From Candidatus Peribacteraceae bacterium (GTDB lineage: Bacteria > Patescibacteriota > Gracilibacteria > Peribacterales > Peribacteraceae), in NCBI GenBank assembly GCA_028703835.1, contig JAQVMB010000015.1:1-36979 (forward strand): a stretch of 36,979 nucleotides of DNA, written 5' to 3'. The translations under genes and the position numbers were made by a program. The notes under the pieces were generated by a model. That model was not told the origin of the DNA, ran no database searches, and saw only the letters and a program-made list of their open reading frames with translations. Every line of letters starts with the position of its first letter. Positions within the stretch are counted from its first letter, which is position 1. Shown here piece by piece: positions 7,822 through 15,069 of this stretch.

Positions 7822-7854
7822 ATGGTACACATCTGTATTGACAATGTCAATACA
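7822..7854 (-). promoter_or_regulatory. relB-yafQ promoter with overlapping 21-bp palindromic operator
   Basis: On the minus strand TTGACA (7845-7850), a 17-nt spacer and TACCAT (7822-7827) stand 6 nt before the antitoxin ATG. A perfect palindrome (7834-7854; arms TGTATTGACA and TGTCAATACA around one base) covers the -35 and half the spacer. It is the natural binding site for the RelB dimer, so RelB binding there would block RNA polymerase (autorepression). Confidence 0.75.
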
Positions 7855-7860
7855 TTGTAA

Positions 7861-7937
<77 letters not shown>

Positions 7938-8033
7938 TCACCAGATTCTCGCTTCGCTCGTATCGGTTCGGGGCAAGCCCCACCCGATGCTCACGGTGGC
8001 TTGCCATGAGCGAGGAACGAAGTGATGAGTGAA

Positions 8034-8111
8034 TGGTGCGCCCGGCAGGATTTGAACCTACGACTTCCAGATCCGCAATCTGGCGTTCTATCCAGGCTGA
8101 ACTACGGGCGC
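8034..8111 (-). tRNA. tRNA-Arg (GCG)
   Basis: The minus-strand cloverleaf has acceptor GCGCCCG paired with CGGGCGC, discriminator A and an encoded CCA. The anticodon arm is CCAGA-TTGCGGA-TCTGG, giving anticodon GCG, which reads CGC and CGU. Most bacteria read these codons with an A34 (inosine) ACG tRNA, so G34 is unusual. Confidence 0.93.
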
Positions 8112-8261
8112 ACGGTACAGGAGAAAAAGAGCGGCGTTCGCTGACAGCAGCGTACCATCGCGTCTTTCTTGAAACAATGAGGAAATGGAAAGGGATTGGC
8201 TGTCTGAATCGCCTTTTCACCCCGCATTCCTCATCAGAAATCATTCCGCTACACTACAACC

Positions 8262-8348
8262 ATGCACGCCCTACGACAGGCTTCCTCCTTCGCTCAAGCT
8301 ACGGAGGACAAGCAGGGTGACAATCCCCCTTCAGACGTATGCATGTAA
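8262..8348 (+). CDS. 28-codon leader ORF overlapping the purE start
   Basis: The ATG at 8262 stands exactly 6 nt after a TACACT -10 hexamer (8250-8255), the same geometry as the other leaderless starts in the window. The ORF ends with ATG TAA at 8343-8348, overlapping the first ten bases of purE. Its product has no recognised domain. It probably serves to bring ribosomes to purE on an mRNA with no Shine-Dalgarno, or to regulate it. Confidence 0.5.
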   Translation: MHALRQASSFAQATEDKQGDNPPSDVCM

Positions 8349-8788
8349 CATTACTTCTCGGTTCTACATCAGACATGGACACCGCGGACAAGATCGCCGC
8401 GGCGCTGCAAGAATACGGCGTCCCCTCCGACGTCGTCGTGGCCTCCGCGCATAAGGTGCCGGAGAAGGTGGCGGACATCATCAAGGAACTGAATGCCGAT
8501 CCGACCCCCCGCGTCATCATCACCGTCGTCGGCATGAGCAACGGGCTCGGCGGCGTGGCGGCGGCGAGCTCCGTGCATCCCGTCCTCAACTGCCCTCCGT
8601 TCAAGAGCCTGGAAGAGTACATGGTGGACCTGCACTCCAGCCTGCGCATGCCCTCCGACGTCCCCCTGCTGACGGTGCTGAACCCGAAGAATGCGGCACT
8701 GGCGGCGGTGAAGATTTTTGCACTCTCCGACGAGGGCTTGCGGGAGAAAGTGCGGGAACGCATCACGAAAGTGAAGGCGGAGTATTGA
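8339..8788 (+). CDS. purE: Phosphoribosylaminoimidazole carboxylase, class II PurE type
   Basis: Carboxylation of AIR to CAIR in purine synthesis, 149 residues. The N-terminal GSTSDMDT and SAHKVPE loops bind the nucleotide. The central segment MSNGLGG, SVHPVLNCPPF and LHSSLRMPS, then LNPKNAALAA, follow the pattern of class II PurE enzymes (animal PAICS, Treponema). These use CO2 directly and need no PurK; the class I pattern AAHLPGM is absent. No purK is visible in the window, and purM lies 12 kb away. The start at 8339 gives the canonical N-terminus. Translation is probably coupled to the overlapping leader ORF. Confidence 0.9.
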   Translation: MHVTLLLGSTSDMDTADKIAAALQEYGVPSDVVVASAHKVPEKVADIIKELNADPTPRVIITVVGMSNGLGGVAAASSVHPVLNCPPFKSLEEYMVDLHSSLRMPSDVPLLTVLNPKNAALAAVKIFALSDEGLREKVRERITKVKAEY

Positions 8789-8790
8789 AA

Positions 8791-8824
8791 GAATACGGGA
8801 GTACGGGAGTACGGGAATACGGGG
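8791..8824. repeat. GAATACGGGAGTACGGG repeat, left flank of the four-helix gene
   Basis: Starts 3 nt after the purE stop and consists of alternating GAATACGGG and AGTACGGG units. It is inverted relative to the array at 9241-9293, so the next gene is bracketed by inverted repeats. Confidence 0.75.
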
Positions 8825-8867
8825 AGCCTCTTTTGAATTTTTGACGCCAAAGAGGCACAATGGTTGC

Positions 8868-9236
8868 ATGAAGAAGTTCACGGATTTGGAGGTATGGAAT
8901 GTCTGCATCGCGCTCCTGAAGGAAACATATGCTTTGACAAAAAGACTGCCGAAAGAGGAATTGTTCGGTCTCACCGCCCAGATGCGACGATGTACCGTCA
9001 GCATTCTCGGCAACATCGCGGAAGGCTTCGGTCGGTATACGTTTCCCGATAAAGCCAACAGGTACACGATCGCCCGTGGAGAATGCAATGAGCTGGAAGC
9101 ATATTTCTACGCCATCGTTGCCTTGGACTTCGTGAAGGAACAGGACATACAACCTGCGCTCGCTCTCGTCAGCCGCGGAGAAAAAATGTTGTCAGGCCTC
9201 ATCTCCGCCTGTCGCAAACAGGCCGGGAACATGTAA
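8868..9236 (+). CDS. Four-helix-bundle protein (23S rRNA intervening-sequence protein family)
   Basis: The 122-residue protein shows the family pattern: FTDLEVWNVCIALLKETYAL at the N-terminus, LTAQMRRCTVSILGNIAEGF in the centre, and helices with NELEAYFYAIVALDF. The molecular role of the family is not established; it is common in CPR and Bacteroidetes genomes. The start at 8868 is supported by TTGAAT (8833-8838), 17 nt, CACAAT (8856-8861), then 6 nt to the ATG. The gene has its own promoter and lies between inverted short-repeat arrays, like a cassette. Confidence 0.88.
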   Translation: MKKFTDLEVWNVCIALLKETYALTKRLPKEELFGLTAQMRRCTVSILGNIAEGFGRYTFPDKANRYTIARGECNELEAYFYAIVALDFVKEQDIQPALALVSRGEKMLSGLISACRKQAGNM

Positions 9237-9240
9237 CCTT

Positions 9241-9293
9241 TCCCCGTACTCCCGCCCCCGTATTCCTGTATTCCCGTACTCTCGTACTCCTCC
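9241..9293. repeat. GTACTCCCGTATTCC repeat, right flank of the four-helix gene
   Basis: Units such as CCCGTACTCCCG, CCCGTATTCC and TGTATTCC fill the whole 57-nt space between the four-helix gene and the uracil-DNA glycosylase ATG. They are the reverse complement of the 8791-8824 array. Confidence 0.75.
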
Positions 9294-9887
9294 ATGAAAG
9301 AACCGATAACATTAGAAACGCTGCGGGAGAAGCTGAAGGACTGGAAAGGCTGCGCGCTGCACAAGACGGCCAATCCCGTGCTGGGCGAAGGCAATCCGCA
9401 TGCCACCGTCATGTTCATCGGCGAGGCGCCGGGACAGAAGGAAGACGAGCTGGGCCGCCCGTTCGTGGGCGCCGCCGGACAATTCCTGGACGAACTCCTC
9501 GGCACCATCGGCATCGAACGGAAGGACGTGTACATCTCGAACGTGGTCAAGTACCGCCCGCCCGCCAACCGCGATCCCACGCCCGAGGAGAAGGAACAAT
9601 GCATGCCGTGGCTCATGCTGGAGATGGCGCTCATCAAGCCGCGGGTCATCGTGCCGCTGGGCCGCCATGCGCTCGGGCACTTCTTCGCGAAACTGAGCAT
9701 CACGGACGGGCATGGGAAGCCGCAAGCCCTCCGGCCGGCGGAAGGCGACAAGGAATCCGTCTGGGCCTTTCCCATCTACCACCCGGCCGCCGCGCTCCAC
9801 AACGGCAATCTCCGCCAAGCCCTCTTCGACGACTTCAAGGCGCTGAAAACCTTCCTCGATGAACAGGGCATCAAGCCCAAACCATGA
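9294..9887 (+). CDS. Uracil-DNA glycosylase, family 4, with incomplete Fe-S ligand set
   Basis: Removes uracil from DNA in base-excision repair, 197 residues. Motif 1 GEAPGQKEDELGRPFVGAAG (44-62) and motif 3 YHPAAALHNGNLR are clear. Family-4 enzymes bind a 4Fe-4S cluster through four cysteines (C17, C20, C86 and C102 in Thermus). Here the corresponding positions are W17, C20, Y87 and C103, so only two ligands remain and the cluster is probably absent or altered. The start follows repeat DNA directly. The stop overlaps the next ATG by 4 nt, so the two genes form a transcription unit. Confidence 0.9.
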   Translation: MKEPITLETLREKLKDWKGCALHKTANPVLGEGNPHATVMFIGEAPGQKEDELGRPFVGAAGQFLDELLGTIGIERKDVYISNVVKYRPPANRDPTPEEKEQCMPWLMLEMALIKPRVIVPLGRHALGHFFAKLSITDGHGKPQALRPAEGDKESVWAFPIYHPAAALHNGNLRQALFDDFKALKTFLDEQGIKPKP

Positions 9888-10246
9888 ACTCCCTCCTCTT
9901 CAGCATCACGCTGTCGGCGCTCCTCTCCACCACGTCGCTCCTCGTCGTCCTCTTCCGCGTCAGCCCGCTCACGGCTCCCGCGCAGGCCATCCCCGCCTTC
10001 TTCTTCTCGCTCTTCCTCTCCGTCAGCTCGGTGGGGGCGCTCGCCTTCTTCCTCCTCTGGCGTTTCCTCCCCTTCCACACGTGGGACATGGGGAAAGTCA
10101 TCGGCATTTCGCTGCGACAGGGGCTCTTCCTCGGCTGCGCCGTCCTCATCACCCTCGTGTTCCAGCTGCTCGGCCTCCTCGCGTGGTGGATCCTGCCGCT
10201 CATCATCCTGATGTTCGTGCTGGTGGAGCTGGCGTTGGATTCGTGA
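9884..10246 (+). CDS. Small integral membrane protein, 120 aa, hypothetical
   Basis: Hydrophobic throughout, with about four predicted helices (around residues 5-25, 37-60, 80-100 and 100-118) separated by short loops such as RFLPFHTWDMGK. No domain is recognised. It is translationally coupled to the uracil-DNA glycosylase by an ATGA overlap, but nothing suggests a repair role. Confidence 0.75.
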   Translation: MNSLLFSITLSALLSTTSLLVVLFRVSPLTAPAQAIPAFFFSLFLSVSSVGALAFFLLWRFLPFHTWDMGKVIGISLRQGLFLGCAVLITLVFQLLGLLAWWILPLIILMFVLVELALDS

Positions 10247-10297
10247 CGGATATTTCTCCTGCCTTCTTCGGTTTGTTTTGTTTGGTTGTTTATTCCA

Positions 10298-10546
10298 CCT
10301 CATCCCCTACCCCCTTCTCCTGCCACGCCTTTTCTCGAAAGCAGCATTGCTTTTTGCTTCTCTGGGCATCGAAGAGAAGGAGAAGGGGAATGTATATTTT
10401 TTGTGGATAGGTGTCCCTCATGATCGGCTCCTCCATTCAAACACCAACAAACCAACATCCCCTTCTCCCTGCTCCGTTTGAATGACAACAGGAAATCACT
10501 ATGGTCGCGGGGGGACCGAAGTGGGAGAAGGGGCGAGGGGATGAGG
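10298..10546. repeat. Four-armed CT-rich palindromic element, copy 2
   Basis: The left arm (10298-10320) begins CCTCATCCCCTACCCC and ends CCTTCTCC; the right arm (10523-10546) is its near-complete reverse complement. Inside, GGAGAAGGGG (10379-10388) and CCCCTTCTCC (10459-10468) form a second inverted pair, so four alternating arms are present. The left arm is identical over 23 nt to that at 19074-19096. The rest of the 10247-10607 gap is CA/GT-rich spacer plus the pheS promoter. Confidence 0.8.
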
Positions 10547-10607
10547 TAAAACATAGACAACCCACAACAACCTCCACACCTTCCTGCCGACGATGTATGC
10601 TCCCCCC

Positions 10608-11627
10608 ATGCCCACCGTTTCCCTCGACGACCTCCGATCCGCCATCGCCGCCGCGACGACCGCCGCGGAACTCGATGACCTGGAGCAGCAACTGTTCTCC
10701 CGCAAGCACGGGCTCCTGACACTGGCCATGAAGGAGCTGCAGGAAGCGACGCCCGAGGAGAAGGCGAAGAAAGGGCGGGAATTGAACGAGACGAAGCAAT
10801 CGTTCACGAAGCTGCTGGCCGACAAGCGCGGCGCATTGCAGCGGGCATCGCTGGGGTCGCTGGCGGAGACGGAAAAGCTCGACGTGACCCTGGAGCTGCC
10901 GGCGAAGGAGCGCGGCCACCTGCACCTCATCCCGGAATTCATCCGCAGCGTGGAAGAGCTCTTCGGCCGCATGGGCTTCGAGGTGGCGGAAGGGCCCGAA
11001 GTGGAGACGGAAGAGAACAACTTCAACCAACTGAATATCCCCGCCGCACATCCCGCCCGCGACATGCAGGACACGTTCTGGCTGGAGCAAGACGGTTTGC
11101 CGCCCGGCGGCCCGTACGTGATGCGGACGCAGACGTCCCCCGTGCAGATCCGCTATATGCAGACGCACAAACCGCCCCTGCGCATCATCGCGCCGGGCAA
11201 GGTGTACCGCAAAGACGCCGACGCGACGCACTCGCCCATGTTCCACCAGTTCGAAGGCCTGATGATCGGCGAAGACGTGAGCCTGGCGAACATGAAGGCC
11301 GTGATGATCACCGCCATCCGCGAGTTGATCTCGCCGAAGGCCGAATTCCGCTTCCGCACGGGCTTCTTCCCCTTCGTCGAACCGGGGCTGGAAGTGGACA
11401 TGCGCTGGCAGGGCGATGACAAAGAGAGCCGCGAGGGCAAGTGGCTGGAGATCGTCGGCTGCGGCATGGTGCATCCGAACGTCCTGAAGAACGTCGGCAT
11501 CGATCCCAAAAAGTTCCGCGGCTTCGCCTTCGGCTTCGGCGTGGAGCGGATGATCATGATCAAGCACCAAATCCCAGATTTGCGGTCGTTCTTTGTCGGT
11601 GATCTCCGATTCCTGAAACAATTCTGA
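10608..11627 (+). CDS. pheS: Phenylalanyl-tRNA synthetase alpha subunit
   Basis: Catalytic subunit of the (alpha-beta)2 enzyme that charges tRNA-Phe, 339 residues. The N-terminal coiled-coil tRNA-binding region covers about 1-85. Class II motif 2 is seen in GKVYRKDADATHSPMFHQFE and motif 3 in GFAFGFGVERMIM near the C-terminus; the Phe pocket has FFPFVEPGLEVDM. The start at 10608 is preferred over 10593 because TATGCT (10596-10601) is the -10 element, ending 6 nt before this ATG. The partner pheT is not in the window. It is convergent with the next gene with no gap between stop codons. Confidence 0.93.
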   Translation: MPTVSLDDLRSAIAAATTAAELDDLEQQLFSRKHGLLTLAMKELQEATPEEKAKKGRELNETKQSFTKLLADKRGALQRASLGSLAETEKLDVTLELPAKERGHLHLIPEFIRSVEELFGRMGFEVAEGPEVETEENNFNQLNIPAAHPARDMQDTFWLEQDGLPPGGPYVMRTQTSPVQIRYMQTHKPPLRIIAPGKVYRKDADATHSPMFHQFEGLMIGEDVSLANMKAVMITAIRELISPKAEFRFRTGFFPFVEPGLEVDMRWQGDDKESREGKWLEIVGCGMVHPNVLKNVGIDPKKFRGFAFGFGVERMIMIKHQIPDLRSFFVGDLRFLKQF

Positions 11628-11843
11628 TCACTTCTTGCCGCCTTGCCCTCGCTGTTGCCGCTCCCAGTCCCGCAACAGCATCCAATTCCCCGGTCCGACG
11701 TTCACGTACTGCGCCGCGTTGCCGCTCAACACTTGTCGGAGCAATCCCCGTGTCTCCGCCTGCTCCCGCGTCACATACTCGAAACTGTCGAGCCCCCCTT
11801 CTTTCTGAATGCGTACTTTGTAGAATATCTCTGGGTTACTCAT
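11628..11843 (-). CDS. Hypothetical protein, 71 aa
   Basis: Hydrophilic, charged small protein with a Gly-rich, basic C-terminus (RQQRGQGGKK) and no recognised domain. Its amino-acid composition looks like a real protein. It converges on pheS with adjacent stop codons. No Shine-Dalgarno and no well-placed -10 hexamer precede the ATG, so start and expression are uncertain. Confidence 0.5.
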   Translation of the reverse strand: MSNPEIFYKVRIQKEGGLDSFEYVTREQAETRGLLRQVLSGNAAQYVNVGPGNWMLLRDWERQQRGQGGKK

Positions 11844-11910
11844 GGCTAGCAGGTGAAGAAAATATTGATCAAATTATTGTATCACAAATCCAATCTTTCC
11901 GAAAGATACA

Positions 11911-11995
11911 AAGAAAAACCCCAGGACGAACGGCGACCTGGGGTTGAAGTGCTGCCTCCCGAAGGAGACAGCTACTGCCCGCGAGGGGGCAGAAG
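11911..11995 (-). terminator. Structured 3' end of the surface-protein mRNA
   Basis: On the minus strand, after the stop at 12014, three hairpins follow: CTGCCC/GGGCAG with a six-base CCTCGC loop, a 9-bp stem closed by a UUCG tetraloop (GCTGTCTCC-TTCG-GGAGGCAGC), and an intrinsic terminator AACCCCAGG/CCTGGGGTT (11917-11945) followed by TTTTTCTTTG. The CCTCGC-loop hairpin before an AACCCC-type terminator also ends the non-coding RNA at 6056. Confidence 0.75.
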
Positions 11996-12013
11996 TTGAT
12001 CATTGGCCGGCTT

Positions 12014-14863
12014 TCAGTTCGTGCGACGAGTGGAATTGACGACACCCTTGAGGCCGGACCCGAGCATGGTCAGGGACGTATCCAAGTCCCAATCCGTCCA
12101 CAAGAATCCGTTCTCCAGATCGAGCGACGCCTCCAAGACGCTGTCAACGGCGGCGTTGATGTTGGCATCCGCCACGACGCCGCGGAGAGCGAACGTCATG
12201 GCCTCACCCGAGTGCAGCTCGGATTCGATCCCCCACGAGATGTCATGGAACCAGAGACGGAAGTCACCGGTAAGGACCTCGCTCGTGATGAGGTTGCCGT
12301 CCATGTCGAGAACATCGAACGTCGAAACGCTCATGTTCGCATTCGCCATGTTGTACAGCGTCAGGCTCGATCGGGTGATCGAGGCATTCGCCATGTGCAC
12401 CCAGATGGTGCCTGCATCCCACTCCCACGTATCCACGCCCATACGGGTATTGACGTTGGTCATGGCGGTAAACGTCCACCGCCCGACCTCCGTCACTCCC
12501 GCCGTGAGCACGTCCTCCGCCGGCCCCGCATTGACCACGTTGGCCAACTTGCTCATCACCAGCAGGTTTTCGGCACTCACGATCTCCTGATTGGGACCCG
12601 AATCGGTCCGGCCAAGGATGACCGTGCCGACGCCGGGCGTCGCCGTGCCGTCGTTACCGGCCAAGGTATTGGACGAATCCAATCCCCTGGCATGGATGGC
12701 ACCCCGCCCCGTCATCGTGCTGATGACGGCATCCGGCAAGATGCGCGGCTGGATGAGGGAATTCGGCCAAGCGCCGTTGTCCTCGCTCTTCGGCCGGACG
12801 CGGACGATGACCGTCTGGTCGCCGCCCTCCGGAACGATGAGCTGCTGGGACTGCATCTTCGCCGTGAACGCGGTGTACCCCGCGGGGACATAGTCCATCC
12901 CCGTGTTCGCCATGGTGGCGACCGCGAAGTACGTGGCAGCGCCGGGCTTGGCCAATTCAAAGCGATCAATCGCTCCTTCCTGTCCGCTGAGGACGTAGAG
13001 GGTAAACTTGGTCACATCGGACGCCTCCTCCGTGGCTGTCATCTTCACGCGCAGGACGTCAACCGATTGACCGCCCGCCAGTACCTGTTGGGCATCGAGC
13101 AGGAGGACATCCTGACTGACGTACAGCGATCCGCACTCCACAAAGGAGAGCAGTGTCTGGGGGACGCTGGTCAGGGTGATCTGATCCTGACCTAACGCCG
13201 TCCCGCGATCCACCGTTTCCGCGGCGATGTAGCTGATGGACACCTGGAGCCGGGGATCCGGCATCAGGCTTCCGGCGACATCAGCGCGAATTTCGTACAA
13301 AACGGTTTCTTCCTTGACGTTGACGATCCCTCCATTGACGAACTCGAACCGCACCAACGGGTTGTTGAAGTAGTAGCCGGTTCCGCAAATGGTATCGACG
13401 GAACCGTTCCCGTCCGTGTCGAACCACACCTTCCAGTTCGTGGTATTCCGCAAGTCTCCCTGCGAAGCCACGATGTGCACATCCGTGAGCAGCACATTCT
13501 TAACCTCCGCCCTCACCTCGAACCGTCCGAGCAGGACGTTCTTCTCGTTCGCGACAGCCGTACCGGCCGCCGGTCCCGAGAGTTCCTGGACGGAGAGATG
13601 CGGAGCCGCGACCGCGTGCAAATTCCCCGCGAGCGCGCCGGCCTCGAGGTCGGTCTCCACGACCTTCCCCGAGTCCCACTCCACCGCCTGCAAATCGTAC
13701 TTGGCGGTGGCGGGCAGGATGCCGCAGGTCGATTGCGCCGTCGTTGCGACGTTGACCCACGCGCGGAATTGCGTGCCGTCGGGGATGGCGGAGCCACCCA
13801 CGAAGTCACACCGCACCTGCCACGTCTCCGTGCCGCCTTTCATCAGGATATCGTCGAAACGATACACCTGATAGGTGGACACGGTGTTGCCATCCGGCAT
13901 CACGGTTCCTTTGTCGCCGAGACCCGTGAGACGGACTCCATAAACGGTGCGGCCGGTAACGGGATTCCACAGCTCCACACCTTTCATCGCCGAGGCGATG
14001 CCGCCCGCAAGAGCCTCACCTGTCGGCGTCTTCGCCTCCACCAGAACGTACTGGTGCTTCAACAGCTCCGCCTCGCTGGCCGCATACGTGACGTTGGCCA
14101 GTACGGCATCCTGCTGATCGGTCGCGTAGACCTGGCTGGCCGGGCCGTTGACGACGATGCCCAAGGTCGCATGCTCCTCCACCAGCAGGTGCATCGTCGG
14201 ATCGGAGTCGGTGAAGTAGATGCCCTCGTCCGGGACCTGCTGGCCCCGCACGGTGTACGCGTCGACCGCGACCAACTCGACACCCAGCATGCCGCCGGGC
14301 AGCGAGTCGTTCATGTCGGCCACGACCTGCGTTCGAACCGGGCGGGAGCTCCGCAACCAGTACTCCCCGGCCGTCTCGATGTGCACGAGTCCCGTGATGG
14401 GATCGGGCACGCCGGTGCCAAGGAGCGTCTCGCACCCATTCCACGACTTCCCGTCCATGTCGCCCATGAAGGACAACGTGGACACGCTCAGCGCGAGAGA
14501 CGCGCTCCCCTCGGCGGGGATGATGTACACCCCCGCGAGATTGAGGGGCTTGGTCTGCCGGGCCTGGAGCAAATACTCACCCAACACCACGTCCGTATCG
14601 CCATCGTGCAGATCGAGCGAGTGAACAGGCTGTCCCCGCACCAGGAGACTGACGGGAGCCTGTGCGGCAACCGGGTCAGCCATAAAGGCCTTCGCCTCCC
14701 TCGAAGCCGCCATCAAGTCCGATGCCGAAGCCATCGGTGCCACCGACATCAGCCGACGGTCTTCCAACGTCTCCACCCCCAACCGGCGGTCGCGCCGCGT
14801 GTTGCTCTTGCGAGCGGAACGGGACGAGCGACCACCACGAGCGAAACGATTGAACCAACTCAT
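12014..14863 (-). CDS. Large surface protein with planctomycete-type LEDRRLMS N-terminal motif
   Basis: Predicted cell-surface protein of 949 residues. A basic N-terminus rich in Arg and Ser (1-27) leads into LGVETLEDRRLMSVAP (28-43). This matches the LEPR/LEDR-type motif at the N-terminus of many planctomycete surface proteins, taken there as an export or anchoring signal. The remainder is beta-rich (T, V, N, D, G) with repeated units such as RFEVRAEVKNVLLTDVHI and WTFTAMTNVNTRMGVDTWEW, plus a Ca-site-like DTDGNGSVD. Few cysteines are present. The start at 14863 is fixed by GGAGGTGAG (14868-14876), the strongest Shine-Dalgarno in the window. A consensus promoter about 100 nt upstream and a structured 3' end suggest high, stable expression. 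An S-layer-like role is inferred. Confidence 0.75.
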   Translation of the reverse strand: MSWFNRFARGGRSSRSARKSNTRRDRRLGVETLEDRRLMSVAPMASASDLMAASREAKAFMADPVAAQAPVSLLVRGQPVHSLDLHDGDTDVVLGEYLLQARQTKPLNLAGVYIIPAEGSASLALSVSTLSFMGDMDGKSWNGCETLLGTGVPDPITGLVHIETAGEYWLRSSRPVRTQVVADMNDSLPGGMLGVELVAVDAYTVRGQQVPDEGIYFTDSDPTMHLLVEEHATLGIVVNGPASQVYATDQQDAVLANVTYAASEAELLKHQYVLVEAKTPTGEALAGGIASAMKGVELWNPVTGRTVYGVRLTGLGDKGTVMPDGNTVSTYQVYRFDDILMKGGTETWQVRCDFVGGSAIPDGTQFRAWVNVATTAQSTCGILPATAKYDLQAVEWDSGKVVETDLEAGALAGNLHAVAAPHLSVQELSGPAAGTAVANEKNVLLGRFEVRAEVKNVLLTDVHIVASQGDLRNTTNWKVWFDTDGNGSVDTICGTGYYFNNPLVRFEFVNGGIVNVKEETVLYEIRADVAGSLMPDPRLQVSISYIAAETVDRGTALGQDQITLTSVPQTLLSFVECGSLYVSQDVLLLDAQQVLAGGQSVDVLRVKMTATEEASDVTKFTLYVLSGQEGAIDRFELAKPGAATYFAVATMANTGMDYVPAGYTAFTAKMQSQQLIVPEGGDQTVIVRVRPKSEDNGAWPNSLIQPRILPDAVISTMTGRGAIHARGLDSSNTLAGNDGTATPGVGTVILGRTDSGPNQEIVSAENLLVMSKLANVVNAGPAEDVLTAGVTEVGRWTFTAMTNVNTRMGVDTWEWDAGTIWVHMANASITRSSLTLYNMANANMSVSTFDVLDMDGNLITSEVLTGDFRLWFHDISWGIESELHSGEAMTFALRGVVADANINAAVDSVLEASLDLENGFLWTDWDLDTSLTMLGSGLKGVVNSTRRTN

Positions 14864-14969
14864 CGAACTCACCTCCATGGAATAGGAAACAAAAACTGAA
14901 AGCCGTTCATGACAATGACCAGTGCGCGCGCACCGATAATCACTGTCGAACGGCGCGATCGCTTGTGTT

Positions 14970-14997
14970 ATTGTATAATTATGTTGATTTTTGTCAA
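14970..14997 (-). promoter_or_regulatory. Promoter of the surface-protein gene
   Basis: On the minus strand consensus TTGACA (14992-14997), a 16-nt spacer and TACAAT (14970-14975) lie in AT-rich DNA. The predicted 5' leader is about 100 nt, ending in a perfect Shine-Dalgarno. This is the clearest leadered gene in a window of mostly leaderless ones. Confidence 0.7.
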
Positions 14998-15069
14998 TAT
15001 TACTATTCGTAAGTACCAATTACTAATATAGCCCTTATTTAGGCCAATATTCTTGTACAAATATATTGT

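Noticed and set aside
9859-10410. 183-aa plus-strand ORF over the membrane-protein gene
   Set aside because: Out-of-frame shadow rich in Pro, Arg and His; the ATGA-coupled membrane protein explains the region.
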